Notes: generated from the letters alone by a model not told the origin. A stretch of 64,000 nt of DNA from Streptomyces wedmorensis (GCF_000716445.1 NZ_JNWK01000027.1:1-64000); one strand, 5' to 3'. Numbered from the stretch's first letter, positions 23,521 to 33,067 are shown. A program made the numbers and translations.

Positions 23521-26409
23521 ATGACAGAGACGGCGAGCGGCCCGGCACGTGGTTCCCGCACCAAGGGAGCCAAGTCGGCGAGCAAGGGCCTGCGTATCGA
23601 GCGCATCCACACCACCCCCGGCGTGCATCCGTACGACGAGGTGGCCTGGGAGCGCCGTGACGTCGTCATGACCAACTGGCGCGACGGCTCGATCAACTTC
23701 GAGCAGCGTGGCGTCGAGTTCCCCGACTTCTGGTCGGTGAACGCGGTCAACATCGTCACCAGCAAGTACTTCCGCGGGGCCGTCGGTTCCCCGCAGCGCG
23801 AGACCGGTCTCAAGCAGCTCATCGACCGCATCGTGAAGACGTACACGAAGGCCGGCGAGGAGTACGGCTACTTCGCCTCGCCCGCCGACGCCGAGATCTT
23901 CGAGCACGAGCTGGCCTACGCCCTCCTGCACCAGATCTTCAGCTTCAACTCGCCGGTCTGGTTCAACGTCGGCACCCCGCAGCCCCAGCAGGTCTCCGCC
24001 TGCTTCATCCTGTCCGTCGACGACTCCATGGAGTCCATCCTCGACTGGTACAAGGAAGAGGGCATGATCTTCAAGGGCGGCTCCGGCGCCGGCCTGAACC
24101 TCTCCCGCATCCGCTCCTCCAAGGAGCTGCTCTCCTCCGGCGGCAACGCCTCCGGCCCGGTCTCCTTCATGCGCGGCGCCGACGCCTCCGCAGGAACGAT
24201 CAAGTCGGGCGGCGCCACCCGCCGCGCGGCCAAGATGGTCATCCTGGACGTCGACCACCCCGACATCGAGGACTTCATCGAGACCAAGGTCAAGGAGGAG
24301 GAGAAGATCCGCGCCCTTCGCGACGCGGGCTTCGACATGGACCTGGGCGGCGACGACATCACGTCCGTCCAGTACCAGAACGCCAACAACTCCGTCCGCG
24401 TGAACGACACGTTCATGAAGGCCGTCGAGTCCGGCGGGAAGTTCGGCCTCACCTCGCGCATGACCGGCGAGGTCATCGAGGAGGTCGACGCCAAGTCGCT
24501 CTTCCGCAAGATGGCCGAGGCCGCGTGGGCCTGTGCCGACCCGGGCATCCAGTACGACGACACGATCAACCACTGGCACACCTGCCCCGAGTCCGGCCGC
24601 ATCAACGGCTCGAACCCGTGCAGCGAGTACATGCACCTGGACAACACGTCCTGCAACCTCGCCTCGTTGAACCTCATGAAGTTCCTCAAGGACGACGGCA
24701 AGGGCAACCAGTCCTTCGACGTCGAGCGCTTCGCCAAGGTCGTCGAGCTCGTCATCACCGCGATGGACATCTCCATCTGCTTCGCCGACTTCCCCACCCA
24801 GAAGATCGGCGAGAACACCCGCGCCTACCGCCAGCTCGGCATCGGCTACGCCAACCTCGGCGCCCTGCTGATGGCGACCGGCCACGCGTACGACTCCGAC
24901 GGCGGCCGCGCCCTCGCCGGTGCCATCACCTCCCTGATGACCGGCACCTCGTACAAGCGCTCCGCCGAACTCGCCGCGGTCGTCGGCGCGTACGACGGCT
25001 ACGCCCGCAACGCCGAGCCGCACCAGCGCGTCATGCAGCAGCACGCCGACGAGAACACCAAGGCCGTCCGCATGGACGACCTGGACTCGCCGATCTGGGC
25101 CGCCGCCACGGAGGCCTGGCAGGACGTGATCCGCCTCGGCGCCAAGAACGGCTTCCGCAACGCCCAGGCCTCGGTCATCGCCCCCACCGGCACCATCGGT
25201 CTCGCGATGTCCTGCGACACCACCGGCCTCGAGCCCGACCTCGCCCTGGTCAAGTTCAAGAAGCTCGTCGGCGGCGGCTCGATGCAGATCGTCAACGGCA
25301 CCGTCCCGCAGGCACTGCGCCGCCTGGGTTACCAGGAGGAGCAGATCGAGGCGATCGTCGCCCACATCGCCGAGCACGGCAACGTGATCGACGCCCCCGG
25401 CCTCAAGGCCGAGCACTACGAGGTCTTCGACTGCGCCATGGGCGAGCGCTCCATCTCCGCGATGGGCCACGTCCGCATGATGGCCGCCATCCAGCCGTGG
25501 ATCTCCGGCGCCCTCTCCAAGACCGTGAACCTGCCGGAGACGGCCACGGTCGAGGACGTCGAGGAGGTCTACTTCGAGGCGTGGAAGATGGGCGTCAAGG
25601 CGCTCGCGATCTACCGCGACAACTGCAAGGTCGGCCAGCCGCTCTCCGCCAAGAAGAAGGAGGACGAGAAGGCCGAGGTCACCGCGAAGTCCGAGGCGAC
25701 GATCCGCGAGGCCGTCGAGAAGGTCGTCGAGTACCGTCCGGTCCGCAAGCGCCTGCCGAAGGGCCGCCCGGGGATCACCACCTCCTTCACCGTCGGTGGC
25801 GCCGAGGGCTACATGACCGCCAACTCCTACCCGGACGACGGTCTCGGCGAGGTCTTCCTGAAGATGTCCAAGCAGGGTTCGACCCTCGCCGGCATGATGG
25901 ACGCCTTCTCCATCGCCGTCTCCGTCGGTCTGCAGTACGGCGTCCCGCTGGAGACGTACGTCTCGAAGTTCACCAACATGCGCTTCGAGCCGGCCGGCAT
26001 GACGGACGACCCGGACGTGCGGATGGCGCAGTCGATCGTCGACTACATCTTCCGTCGCCTGGCGCTCGACTTCCTGCCCTTCGAGACCCGCTCCGCCCTC
26101 GGCATCCACTCGGCCGAGGAGCGTCAGCGTCACCTCGACACCGGCTCGTACGAGCAGGCCGAGGACGAGGTCGACGTCGAGGCGCTCGCGCAGTCCGCCC
26201 CCCGCGCCCAGGAGCTGAAGGCCGTCGCGGTCCCGGCCCTGACCGAGGTCCCGGCCCCCAAGCAGGCCCACACCTCCGCGGAGCTCGTCGAGATGCAGCT
26301 CGGCATCAGCGCCGACGCCCCGCTCTGCTTCTCCTGCGGCACCAAGATGCAGCGCGCCGGCTCCTGCTACATCTGCGAGGGCTGCGGCTCGACCAGCGGC
26401 TGCAGCTGA
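23521..26409 (+). CDS. nrdJ: Adenosylcobalamin-dependent (class II) ribonucleotide reductase NrdJ
   Basis: A 962-residue enzyme that reduces ribonucleotides to deoxyribonucleotides using coenzyme B12, independent of oxygen. The start ATG 23521 has GGGAGG about six bases upstream. Key motifs are SACFILSVDDSMESI, NPCSEYMHLDNTSCNLASLNL split across the active site, and APTGTIGLAMSCDTTGLEP. The C-terminal redox cysteines are CFSCGTKM and CYICEGCGSTSGCS. The N-terminal MTETASGPARGSRTKGAK is a basic extension. In streptomycetes NrdJ works alongside the oxygen-dependent NrdAB and is repressed by NrdR. A hairpin ends the transcript. Confidence 0.97.
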   Translation: MTETASGPARGSRTKGAKSASKGLRIERIHTTPGVHPYDEVAWERRDVVMTNWRDGSINFEQRGVEFPDFWSVNAVNIVTSKYFRGAVGSPQRETGLKQLIDRIVKTYTKAGEEYGYFASPADAEIFEHELAYALLHQIFSFNSPVWFNVGTPQPQQVSACFILSVDDSMESILDWYKEEGMIFKGGSGAGLNLSRIRSSKELLSSGGNASGPVSFMRGADASAGTIKSGGATRRAAKMVILDVDHPDIEDFIETKVKEEEKIRALRDAGFDMDLGGDDITSVQYQNANNSVRVNDTFMKAVESGGKFGLTSRMTGEVIEEVDAKSLFRKMAEAAWACADPGIQYDDTINHWHTCPESGRINGSNPCSEYMHLDNTSCNLASLNLMKFLKDDGKGNQSFDVERFAKVVELVITAMDISICFADFPTQKIGENTRAYRQLGIGYANLGALLMATGHAYDSDGGRALAGAITSLMTGTSYKRSAELAAVVGAYDGYARNAEPHQRVMQQHADENTKAVRMDDLDSPIWAAATEAWQDVIRLGAKNGFRNAQASVIAPTGTIGLAMSCDTTGLEPDLALVKFKKLVGGGSMQIVNGTVPQALRRLGYQEEQIEAIVAHIAEHGNVIDAPGLKAEHYEVFDCAMGERSISAMGHVRMMAAIQPWISGALSKTVNLPETATVEDVEEVYFEAWKMGVKALAIYRDNCKVGQPLSAKKKEDEKAEVTAKSEATIREAVEKVVEYRPVRKRLPKGRPGITTSFTVGGAEGYMTANSYPDDGLGEVFLKMSKQGSTLAGMMDAFSIAVSVGLQYGVPLETYVSKFTNMRFEPAGMTDDPDVRMAQSIVDYIFRRLALDFLPFETRSALGIHSAEERQRHLDTGSYEQAEDEVDVEALAQSAPRAQELKAVAVPALTEVPAPKQAHTSAELVEMQLGISADAPLCFSCGTKMQRAGSCYICEGCGSTSGCS

Positions 26410-26708
26410 CGCCGACGGCAGCGCGTCGGACGGGCGTCCGGTGTAGCGCGTAGGCTCCGCTGACCAGCGGTTCACGAAGGGGATCGGCCCAGTGCCGGTC
26501 CCCTTCGTCGTGCCCGGGGCGCTTCGCCCGGCCGAGCCGGACCGCGCCGACGTCCGTATGCACGGCTGTGGGCGGGGGCGGATCTTCGTGGGTTCCGACA
26601 GTACGAGGGCGTGGCGGGGGGCGGGAAGACTGGCGCCGGAGGCCGAGGCGTGTCCCAGGGTGGGAGCCGGGCCGGAAGATCCGATGGCGTACCGGGGAGG
26701 GCGGCGCG
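26410..26708. other. Intergenic region nrdJ / methyltransferase
   Basis: 299 bases. The left third holds the nrdJ terminator; the rest is GC-rich with GGGAGG at about 26696-26701 as ribosome binding site of the next gene. No other signal was recognised. Confidence 0.6.
26474..26508 (+). terminator. Hairpin terminator downstream of nrdJ
   Basis: Arms acgaagggga (26474-26483) and tccccttcgt (26499-26508) pair perfectly, and the inner bases cggc/gccg can extend the stem. It lies 65 bases after the nrdJ stop. Confidence 0.8.
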
Positions 26709-27449
26709 GTGAGCGTGCAGCAGTATGACGAGATCGGTGAGGCGTTCGAGGGGTTCAAGGCGCTTCCGGCGGTGAGGTACGGGGAGGTGCCGAGCTTCCT
26801 GGGCATGGTCGGGGACGTGCGGGGGAAGGCGGTTCTGGACCTGGCCTCCGGAACCGGTTTCTACAGCAGGGAGTTCAAGCGGCGCGGCGCCGCGGAGGTC
26901 TTCGGGTACGACATCTCCGGCGAGATGGTCGCCGTCGCGGAGGCCCTGGAGAAGCACGATCCGCTGGGGGTGGGCTACGCGGTGGCCGACGCGGCCGAAC
27001 CGAGCTCGCTCGGGCGGAGCTTCGACGTCGCCGTGGCGGTGCAGCTGCTCAACTACGCGGAGGACGTCGCCGCCATGGAGCGGATGTGCCGCAACGCGCA
27101 CGGCAACCTGAGGCCCGGCGGCGAGCTCTTCCTCTTCAACCAGTCGCCGGACTACGACTTCGCCGGGCCTTCGCTGGCCAAGTACGGCTTCGTCACCGAA
27201 CTGACCGGCGAGGAGGCCGAGGCCGGACCGCGCGTCCGGACCACCGCGCTGCTCGAACCGCCGGTCACCATCGTCAGCACCTTCCCGCGCCGCGAGGTGT
27301 ACGAGAAGTGTCTGCGGGCGGCCGGATTCAGCGAGCTGACCTGGGTCCCGCTGGAGGTGTCCGCCGAGGGAGTCGCCGAGTTCGGCGAGGACTTCTGGGC
27401 GGACTTCCGTGCCAACCCGCCCCTGGAGATGCTGCGCTGCCGCGCCTGA
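26709..27449 (+). CDS. SAM-dependent class I methyltransferase
   Basis: A 246-residue protein with start GTG 26709 and GGGAGG about seven bases upstream. The Rossmann SAM-binding motif I is VLDLASGTGFYSREF (near residue 38-52), motif II acidic residue in GYDISGEM, and motif post-II in YAVADAAEPSSL. The protein resembles the UbiE/Methyltransf_25 type small-molecule methyltransferases (ToxA-like) common in streptomycetes. There is no transmembrane segment. Substrate cannot be inferred: neighbours are the unrelated nrdJ and a convergent TerD-like gene. A terminator follows immediately. Confidence 0.85.
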   Translation: MSVQQYDEIGEAFEGFKALPAVRYGEVPSFLGMVGDVRGKAVLDLASGTGFYSREFKRRGAAEVFGYDISGEMVAVAEALEKHDPLGVGYAVADAAEPSSLGRSFDVAVAVQLLNYAEDVAAMERMCRNAHGNLRPGGELFLFNQSPDYDFAGPSLAKYGFVTELTGEEAEAGPRVRTTALLEPPVTIVSTFPRREVYEKCLRAAGFSELTWVPLEVSAEGVAEFGEDFWADFRANPPLEMLRCRA

Positions 27450-27458
27450 GGTCCGGCT

Positions 27459-27489
27459 GGGAGGCGTCGACCGTCGGTCGGCGCCTCCC
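27459..27489. terminator. Bidirectional hairpin between methyltransferase and TerD-like genes
   Basis: Fourteen-bp arms (27459-27472, gggaggcgtcgacc, and 27476-27489) with one G-T wobble and a 3-base loop lie between convergent genes. Confidence 0.85.
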
Positions 27490-27509
27490 TCCGTGCGTGA
27501 GGAGAAGGG

Positions 27510-28037
27510 TCAGACCCGTGCGGTACCCAGCAGGGTCCCGAAGGTCTGCGGGTCGGCGTCGAAGCCGTGGCTGATCGGACGGTAGGACCAGCCGGTTCCG
27601 GCGCGGGTGAACTCCACGACCGTCGCCGACAGGGCGTCCGGCACGTCCGTGAAGTCGTGCGTCAGGAGGTCGTCGTACCCCTCGCGGACCCGTATGCCCG
27701 TGTTGGCTATGCCGCCGAACGCCAGTCGTCCGCCGTTCTGCTGTATCGCGACGCCCACCACCACGCGCGCGTACTCCGGGGCCAGCCGGTTCAGCTCCAG
27801 GGTCATGGCCTCGTCGTAGCCGAAGCCCTGTCCCGTACGGCTGTCGCGGTGGAGCGTGATCGTGCCGTCGGGGGAGCGGCTGCCGAAGTGCACCAGGTAG
27901 ACGGGCGCCCCGTGCGGGTCCGCCGCGGAGAAGACGCCCGCGACGATGTCCAGGTCGTGGGCCGGCGAGCCGGCCGGCGCGGGGTCCCACCTGAGCGTCA
28001 CCTCGACCCGGCCCACCCCTTTGTTGAGTCCGCTCAT
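27510..28037 (-). CDS. TerD-family protein
   Basis: A 175-residue protein with start ATG 28037 and AGGGAAG upstream. It is a single TerD/TerZ-like beta-sandwich domain: VTLRWDPAP, DLDIVAGVFSA, FGSRSPDGTITLHRDSRTG with the calcium-binding type acidic turn, then GYDEAMTLEL and VVGVAIQQNGG. TerD proteins bind calcium and belong to tellurite/stress-response systems with TerB, TerC and related partners. None of those is adjacent, so this is one of the many stand-alone streptomycete TerD paralogues. The exact role is unknown. Confidence 0.87.
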   Translation of the reverse strand: MSGLNKGVGRVEVTLRWDPAPAGSPAHDLDIVAGVFSAADPHGAPVYLVHFGSRSPDGTITLHRDSRTGQGFGYDEAMTLELNRLAPEYARVVVGVAIQQNGGRLAFGGIANTGIRVREGYDDLLTHDFTDVPDALSATVVEFTRAGTGWSYRPISHGFDADPQTFGTLLGTARV

Positions 28038-28178
28038 CGCGCTTCCCTTCTTCCCGTGCGCCCCCGCGCACGCTCGCCGCGTACCGTCCAGTCGCCGAAA
28101 AGCCCGTGGTCGTGGGCTGATTGCTCATGGTGTCATGGGGCTACGACAGTGGACCCGGCGCTTGAGGGGGAGAGCGGT

Positions 28179-29009
28179 TTGTGGAGCGGTGACGAGCTGG
28201 ATCTCGACGCATATCTGGCTCGAATCGGATACGACGTCGACCGCGACGGGGAACTCGCCATCGATCTCAGGACCCTGACGGTCCTTCACCGGGCGCACGT
28301 CCGGGCCATTCCGTTCGAGAACCTCGACGTCGCCCTCGGGAGGAAGGTTCCCCTCGACCTGAAGACCCTCCAGGGCAAGCTCGTCGAGCGCCGCCGAGGA
28401 GGCTACTGCTACGAGCAGAACTCCCTGTTCGCCGCGGTGCTCGAACGGATCGGGTTCCCGGTGGCCGCCCGCGGAGCCCGCAACCGCTCGCGGGGCACGG
28501 CACTGACACCCGTCACGCACGCCCTCCTCGTCGTCACGGTGGACGGCGGGCAGTGGCTCGCCGACGTGGGGTTCGGCTGGCAGGGGCCGCTGGAACCGGT
28601 GCCGCTGCGGGACGGGGCACGCGTCGAGCAGGGCGGCTGGACCTTCGGGGTCGACGTGGAGGACGAGGGCATCCACGTCCTGCGCTCCCTGCGGCCGCAA
28701 GGCTGGACGGACCTGTACGCGTTCGCTCCGCAGTCCCTCTACCCGGGCGACTTCACCGTCATGAACCACTACAGCTCCAGTCACCCCCTGTCGCGCTTCA
28801 TCGGCCAGGTCGTGGCCCAGCGGCCAGGCGCGGACGTGCGCAGGGCCCTGGTGCGCGACACGCTGTCGACCGTCCGGACGGACGGTACCGCCGAGGAACG
28901 GAAGGTGACCGTCGGCGAATTGGCCGGACTGCTGGAGACCGATTTCGGGATCGAACTGGATGACGAGGAACGCGCGGGACTGGAACGCCTGCACCCGACG
29001 GGCGCCTGA
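28179..29009 (+). CDS. Arylamine N-acetyltransferase
   Basis: A 276-residue enzyme moving acetyl from acetyl-CoA to arylamines or hydrazines. The catalytic triad is complete: C77 in RRGGYCYEQN, H114 in PVTHALLVV, D129 in WLADVGFG. The start is probably TTG 28179 (GAGGGGGAG six bases upstream); an in-frame GTG at 28149 is an alternative that would add ten residues. The family length is normal. In actinomycetes NATs detoxify arylamines and, inside antibiotic clusters, act as amide synthases; no such cluster surrounds it here, so detoxification or general metabolism is more likely. It is followed by a YdbC-like gene 42 bases later. Confidence 0.92.
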   Translation: MWSGDELDLDAYLARIGYDVDRDGELAIDLRTLTVLHRAHVRAIPFENLDVALGRKVPLDLKTLQGKLVERRRGGYCYEQNSLFAAVLERIGFPVAARGARNRSRGTALTPVTHALLVVTVDGGQWLADVGFGWQGPLEPVPLRDGARVEQGGWTFGVDVEDEGIHVLRSLRPQGWTDLYAFAPQSLYPGDFTVMNHYSSSHPLSRFIGQVVAQRPGADVRRALVRDTLSTVRTDGTAEERKVTVGELAGLLETDFGIELDDEERAGLERLHPTGA

Positions 29010-29051
29010 GAGGGTCTGCCGGGGCGCAGCCCCGCCCCGTACGATGGCGCG

Positions 29052-29657
29052 GTGCTGGTCAAGTGGATTCGCTGCACCGTGACGGACCGTCGAGGGTTCG
29101 AGCGGGGGCAGCGGAAATGGGCGGGGCTGCTCGGTGAGCCGGGATTCCGGGGACAGGGCGGCGGGTGGAGCCGGGCTCGACCGGACGTCGCCCACATCTT
29201 CGCGTTCTGGGAGAGCCGGGCCTTCTACGACTCCTTCATGGCGCGGTCGCACGATCGTCTGGCGGCCTCGCAGGTGGGCACGTTCAAGGACGTCCAGGTC
29301 AAGCTGTTCGACCACCGCTTCGACGTGAAGACGGGGTTCGAGCCGCGGTTCGCCGACGCCGACGTGGCACGGGTGGCGCACTGCCGTGTCCACGAGGACC
29401 GCGCCGAGCACTTCGCGCTCATGCAGGAGAAGGTGTGGAACCCGGCGATGGCCGGGTCCCCCGGCATGCTGCGGGGGCTCTTCGGAGAGGCGCCCGGCAG
29501 CGAGTTCCTGGTGCTCTCGATGTGGCACTCCGCCGCCGAGCACGGCAAGTACCGGGTGGAGCGCATCGAGCGGCTCGGTCTGCGCGCCCGCACGGCGGCC
29601 GACGTGGCGGCGCTCTCCGGTGACGTGGTGCAGCTCGAATCGGTGTGGACGGTGTGA
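29052..29657 (+). CDS. YdbC-like protein (DUF4937)
   Basis: A 201-residue protein with start GTG 29052. The N-terminal half (MLVKWIRCTVTDRRGFERGQ, then FAFWESRAFYDSFM) and the C-terminal half (VARVAHCRVHEDRAEHF, then EFLVLSMWHSAAEHGKY) look like two copies of an antibiotic-monooxygenase-like dimeric alpha-beta barrel. This is the pattern of the family annotated as YdbC/DUF4937. No catalytic residues are known to me and no cofactor motif is seen. It may form one transcription unit with the acetyltransferase, from which it is separated by 42 bases containing a short cggggc hairpin. Confidence 0.75.
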   Translation: MLVKWIRCTVTDRRGFERGQRKWAGLLGEPGFRGQGGGWSRARPDVAHIFAFWESRAFYDSFMARSHDRLAASQVGTFKDVQVKLFDHRFDVKTGFEPRFADADVARVAHCRVHEDRAEHFALMQEKVWNPAMAGSPGMLRGLFGEAPGSEFLVLSMWHSAAEHGKYRVERIERLGLRARTAADVAALSGDVVQLESVWTV

Positions 29658-29755
29658 ACGGGGCCGGCAGCCGCGATCGCGCGCTCGTACACCGTATGGA
29701 GGCCGGGGGCGGGCCCGGCCGAGCCGGTCGGGGAGCCGCGATCTAGGGTCGGGGT

Positions 29756-30415
29756 ATGGCACGACCGCGGCGCATCGTCCTCGTACGGCACGGAGAGTCC
29801 GAGGGCAATGTCGATGACACGGTGTACGAACGCGAGCCCGACCATGCGCTGAGGCTCACCGAGACCGGCCACCGGCAGGCGGAGGCGACGGGGGTACGGC
29901 TCCGGGAGACCTTCGGCGACGAACCGGTCAGTGTCTACGTCTCGCCGTACCGCCGCACCCATGAGACCCTCCGGGCCTTCCGGCTGCCTCCCGGGCAGGT
30001 CCGGGTACGGGAGGAGCCCCGGCTCCGGGAGCAGGACTGGGGCAACTGGCAGGAGCGGGAGGACGTGCGCCTGCAGAAGGCGTACCGGGACGCGTACGGG
30101 CACTTCTTCTACCGCTTCGCCCAGGGCGAGTCGGGGGCGGACGTCTACGACCGGGTCGGCGCGTTCCTGGAGAGCCTCTACCGCAGCTTCGAGGCGCCCG
30201 ACCACCCGCCGAACGTCCTGATCGTCACCCACGGACTGACCATGCGGCTGTTCTGCATGCGCTGGTTCCACTGGACGGTCGCCGAATTCGAGTCGCTGTC
30301 GAACCCCGGCAACGCCGACACCCGCACCCTGCTGCTCGGCGAGGACGGGCGGTACCGCCTGGACAGGCCGTTCGAACGCTGGCGTACCCCGGAACCGTAC
30401 GGCTACACCGGATAG
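29756..30415 (+). CDS. Histidine phosphatase family protein
   Basis: A 219-residue protein with start ATG 29756. It carries the phosphohistidine motif LVRHGESEGN (H12), the second arginine in VYVSPYRRTHET, and the second catalytic histidine in LIVTHGLTMR. This is the phosphoglycerate mutase-like branch. The size and the DWGNWQ segment fit general phosphatases rather than glycolytic mutase. The substrate is unknown. It ends 12 bases before the ADP-ribosylglycohydrolase gene, so the two are likely cotranscribed. Confidence 0.88.
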   Translation: MARPRRIVLVRHGESEGNVDDTVYEREPDHALRLTETGHRQAEATGVRLRETFGDEPVSVYVSPYRRTHETLRAFRLPPGQVRVREEPRLREQDWGNWQEREDVRLQKAYRDAYGHFFYRFAQGESGADVYDRVGAFLESLYRSFEAPDHPPNVLIVTHGLTMRLFCMRWFHWTVAEFESLSNPGNADTRTLLLGEDGRYRLDRPFERWRTPEPYGYTG

Positions 30416-30427
30416 AGTGGCAGGGCG

Positions 30428-31339
30428 ATGACCGCTGACTCCTCACTCGACCGGCGCTTCGACCGCGCCCTGGCCAGCCTGCGCGGGCTGTCCGTGGGAG
30501 ACGCCCTGGGCTCCCAGTTCTTCGTACCCGCCCACTACCCCCTGCTGAAGCGGCGTGAACTGCCCGCCGGCCCTTGGCAGTGGACCGACGACACCGAGAT
30601 GGCCTGCTCCGTCCTGGCCGTGCTCGTGCAGCACGACCGGATCGACCAGGACGCCCTCGCCCTGTCCTTCGCCCGGCACCACGACTTCGACCGCGGCTAC
30701 GGCCCGGCGGTCAACCGGATGCTCCGGCTCATCAGGGAGGGCGGCGACTGGCGGGAGCTGGCCGCCGCGCTCTTCAACGGCCAGGGCTCCTGGGGGAACG
30801 GCGCCGCCATGCGGATCGCCCCGCTCGGAGCCTGGTACGCGGACGACCCGGAGCAGGCGACGCACCAGGCCGAGATCTCCGCGTACACGACGCATCAGCA
30901 CCGGGAGGCCGTGGTCGGCGCCATGGCCGTCGCCGCAGCGGCCGCGCTGGCCGCCGACCCCGCCGGACCGCCCACGCCCGAGGCGCTCCTCGACGGGGTC
31001 ATCGCCCTGGTGCCGCGCAGCGCGGTGGGCGCGGGCCTGCGCAGGGCCCGCGACATGCTCGACTACGGCGACGCGGGAACCGTCGCCGCCGTGCTCGGCA
31101 GCGGCCGGCGGACGAGCGCCCACGACACGGTGCCGTTCGCGCTCTGGTCGGCGGCCCGGGGCCTCGGCGACTTCGAGCGGGTGTTCTGGACGACCGCGCA
31201 GGTCGGCGGCGACGTCGACACGACCTGCGCCATCGCCGGGGGCGTGGTGGCCGGCACGGCGGCAGGTGCGCCGCCGGCCGACTGGCTGCGGCAGACCGAA
31301 GCGCTGCCCGACTGGGTCCCGGACGCGGCGACCGCCTGA
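30428..31339 (+). CDS. ADP-ribosylglycohydrolase family protein
   Basis: A 303-residue protein with start ATG 30428. Motifs typical of the family are GLSVGDALGSQF, QWTDDTEM (metal-binding Thr-Asp-Asp), SWGNGAAMR and GGDVDTTCAIAGG, the last carrying the second pair of metal-binding acidic residues. These dinuclear-magnesium hydrolases remove ADP-ribose from proteins or related molecules (DraG/ARH3 fold). The partner transferase is not nearby. The gene follows the histidine phosphatase by 12 bases. A strong bidirectional terminator lies downstream. Confidence 0.9.
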   Translation: MTADSSLDRRFDRALASLRGLSVGDALGSQFFVPAHYPLLKRRELPAGPWQWTDDTEMACSVLAVLVQHDRIDQDALALSFARHHDFDRGYGPAVNRMLRLIREGGDWRELAAALFNGQGSWGNGAAMRIAPLGAWYADDPEQATHQAEISAYTTHQHREAVVGAMAVAAAAALAADPAGPPTPEALLDGVIALVPRSAVGAGLRRARDMLDYGDAGTVAAVLGSGRRTSAHDTVPFALWSAARGLGDFERVFWTTAQVGGDVDTTCAIAGGVVAGTAAGAPPADWLRQTEALPDWVPDAATA

Positions 31340-31385
31340 GGCCGCGGTGCGTCCGGCGCGGCCGTGGAGGGTGCTGAACGACGCA

Positions 31386-31424
31386 CGAGGTCCCTCGCGC
31401 CCTTTCGGGGTACGAGGGACCTCG
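31386..31424. terminator. Bidirectional hairpin between glycohydrolase and MFS genes
   Basis: Perfect 12-bp arms cgaggtccctcg (31386-31397) and cgagggacctcg (31413-31424) with a 15-base loop between convergent genes. Confidence 0.85.
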
Positions 31425-31463
31425 GCGTTTCCGGCGGCGGGGATCCCTGCCGTGCCCCCGGGC

Positions 31464-33017
31464 TCAGGCCACCGGGCCCGCCGCCTCCGCGCGGCCGCTC
31501 AGCGCCTCCAGGTCGCTCTTGCGGACCCGGATCATCAGGACGGCCGTGACCAGCGCGATCAGCGCCATCACCGCGGCCGCCATGAAGGCCGAGGCGATGC
31601 CCGAGGTCAGGACCTCGTGTGCCCAGGGAGCGGGCAGCTGCCCGGTCTTCGCGAACTCGGCCTTCTGCTCCGGGGGCGCGGTCGCGAAGAAGGCCTGGCC
31701 CTGCCGGGCGCCCTCCTCGCGGCTCGCCGTGCCGAAGACCGTGACCAGGATGGACAGACCGAGCGAACCGCCGACCTGCTGGGTGGCGTTGAGCAGACCC
31801 GACGCGGCGCCCGCCTCGTGCTGGGCGACCCCGGAGACGGCCGTGAGCGTGAGCGTCACGAAGTTGAGGCCCATGCCGAAGCCGAAGAGGAGCATCGGGC
31901 CCAGGACGCCGTCGGCGTAGCTGCTGTCCGAGGTGATGAACATCTGCCAGAAGAGGCCGGCGGCGGTGATCGCCGAACCCGCCACCATGAACGGCTTGGG
32001 GCCGAAGGACGGGAGGAACCGCTGCGCGAGTCCCGCCCCGACGGCGATCGCGACGGTCACGGGAAGGAATGCGAGGCCGGACTGGATCGGGCTGTAGCCG
32101 AGGACGTCCTGGACCCACAGCACGATGAAGAAGAACATGCCGAACATCGCGGCCGCCAGGCTGAGCATGATGACGTACGTGCCCGAGCGGTTGCGGTCCG
32201 CGAACATCCGGAGCGGAGTGATCGGTTCCTTGGCGCGCTGTTCCACGAGGACGAAGGCCACCAGGAGGACCACGGCCGCGACGAAGGAGCCGATCGTCAG
32301 CCCGTCCTTCCAGCCCTCCTCGGAGGCCCGGATGAACCCGTACACCAGCGCCGCCATGCCGAGCGTCGAGGTGGCGGCGCCCGCGATGTCGAACCGGCCC
32401 GGATGGCGCTCGGACTCTCCGATGTAGCGCGGGGTGAGGAAGGCGATCAGCAGGCCGATCGGCACGTTGACGAAGAGGACCCAGCGCCAGTCGAGCCATT
32501 CGGTCAGCATGCCGCCGGCGAGCAGGCCGATGGCGCCGCCGCCCGCGGAGACCGCGGCGAAGACGCCGAACGCCCGGTTGCGTTCCGGACCTTCGGGGAA
32601 CGTCGTGGTGATCAGCGCGAGCGAGGTGGGCGAGGCGATGGCGCCGCCCACCCCCTGCAGGGCCCGCGCGACGAGCAGCTGCCAGGGCTCCTGGGCGAAG
32701 CCGCCGAGCAGGGAGGCGAAGGTGAAGAGCAGGATGCCGGCCAGGAAGACCCGGCGGCGCCCCAGGATGTCGCCGGCGCGCCCGCCGAGCAGCAGGAGAC
32801 CGCCGAAGGTGAGCGTGTAGGCGCTGAGCACCCACGACAGGTCGGTCGTCGAGAAGGAGAGCGCGTCCTGGATGTGCGGCAGGGCGATGTTCACGATGGT
32901 CGCGTCGAGGACGACCATCAGCTGGCAGGCGGCGATGACGGCGAGGGCGATGCCCGGCCGGTCTGCGGCGCGAGCGGGGCCGTCCTTGGTCTGGGTGTCC
33001 AGCGGAGAAGTTGTCAC
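31464..33017 (-). CDS. MFS multidrug exporter, DHA2 (14-helix) type
   Basis: A 517-residue protein with start GTG 33017 and GGGGGA eight bases upstream. The motif VLDATIVNIALPHI in helix 1 and GGRAGDILGRRRVF (motif A) between helices 2 and 3 mark the EmrB/QacA family of proton-driven drug exporters. About 14 hydrophobic helices can be counted, and a cytoplasmic segment of about 35 residues precedes the last helix. It is divergent from a TetR regulator, and two perfect palindromes lie in the shared promoter region, so it is very probably repressed by that regulator. The exported compound is unknown. Confidence 0.92.
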   Translation of the reverse strand: MTTSPLDTQTKDGPARAADRPGIALAVIAACQLMVVLDATIVNIALPHIQDALSFSTTDLSWVLSAYTLTFGGLLLLGGRAGDILGRRRVFLAGILLFTFASLLGGFAQEPWQLLVARALQGVGGAIASPTSLALITTTFPEGPERNRAFGVFAAVSAGGGAIGLLAGGMLTEWLDWRWVLFVNVPIGLLIAFLTPRYIGESERHPGRFDIAGAATSTLGMAALVYGFIRASEEGWKDGLTIGSFVAAVVLLVAFVLVEQRAKEPITPLRMFADRNRSGTYVIMLSLAAAMFGMFFFIVLWVQDVLGYSPIQSGLAFLPVTVAIAVGAGLAQRFLPSFGPKPFMVAGSAITAAGLFWQMFITSDSSYADGVLGPMLLFGFGMGLNFVTLTLTAVSGVAQHEAGAASGLLNATQQVGGSLGLSILVTVFGTASREEGARQGQAFFATAPPEQKAEFAKTGQLPAPWAHEVLTSGIASAFMAAAVMALIALVTAVLMIRVRKSDLEALSGRAEAAGPVA

Positions 33018-33040
33018 TATGGATCCCCCACGGAAGAATT

Positions 33041-33060
33041 AGTGAACGCACCCGTTCACT
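33041..33060. promoter_or_regulatory. TetR-type operator 1
   Basis: AGTGAACGCACCCGTTCACT: perfect 8-bp arms with a 4-base centre, located between the exporter's -10 element and its start codon. Confidence 0.85.
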
Positions 33061-33067
33061 GTCCACC

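Noticed and set aside
23476..26475. A 999-codon minus-strand frame opposite nrdJ
   Set aside because: Same GC-driven artefact; composition is implausible for a protein and nrdJ is unmistakable on the other strand.
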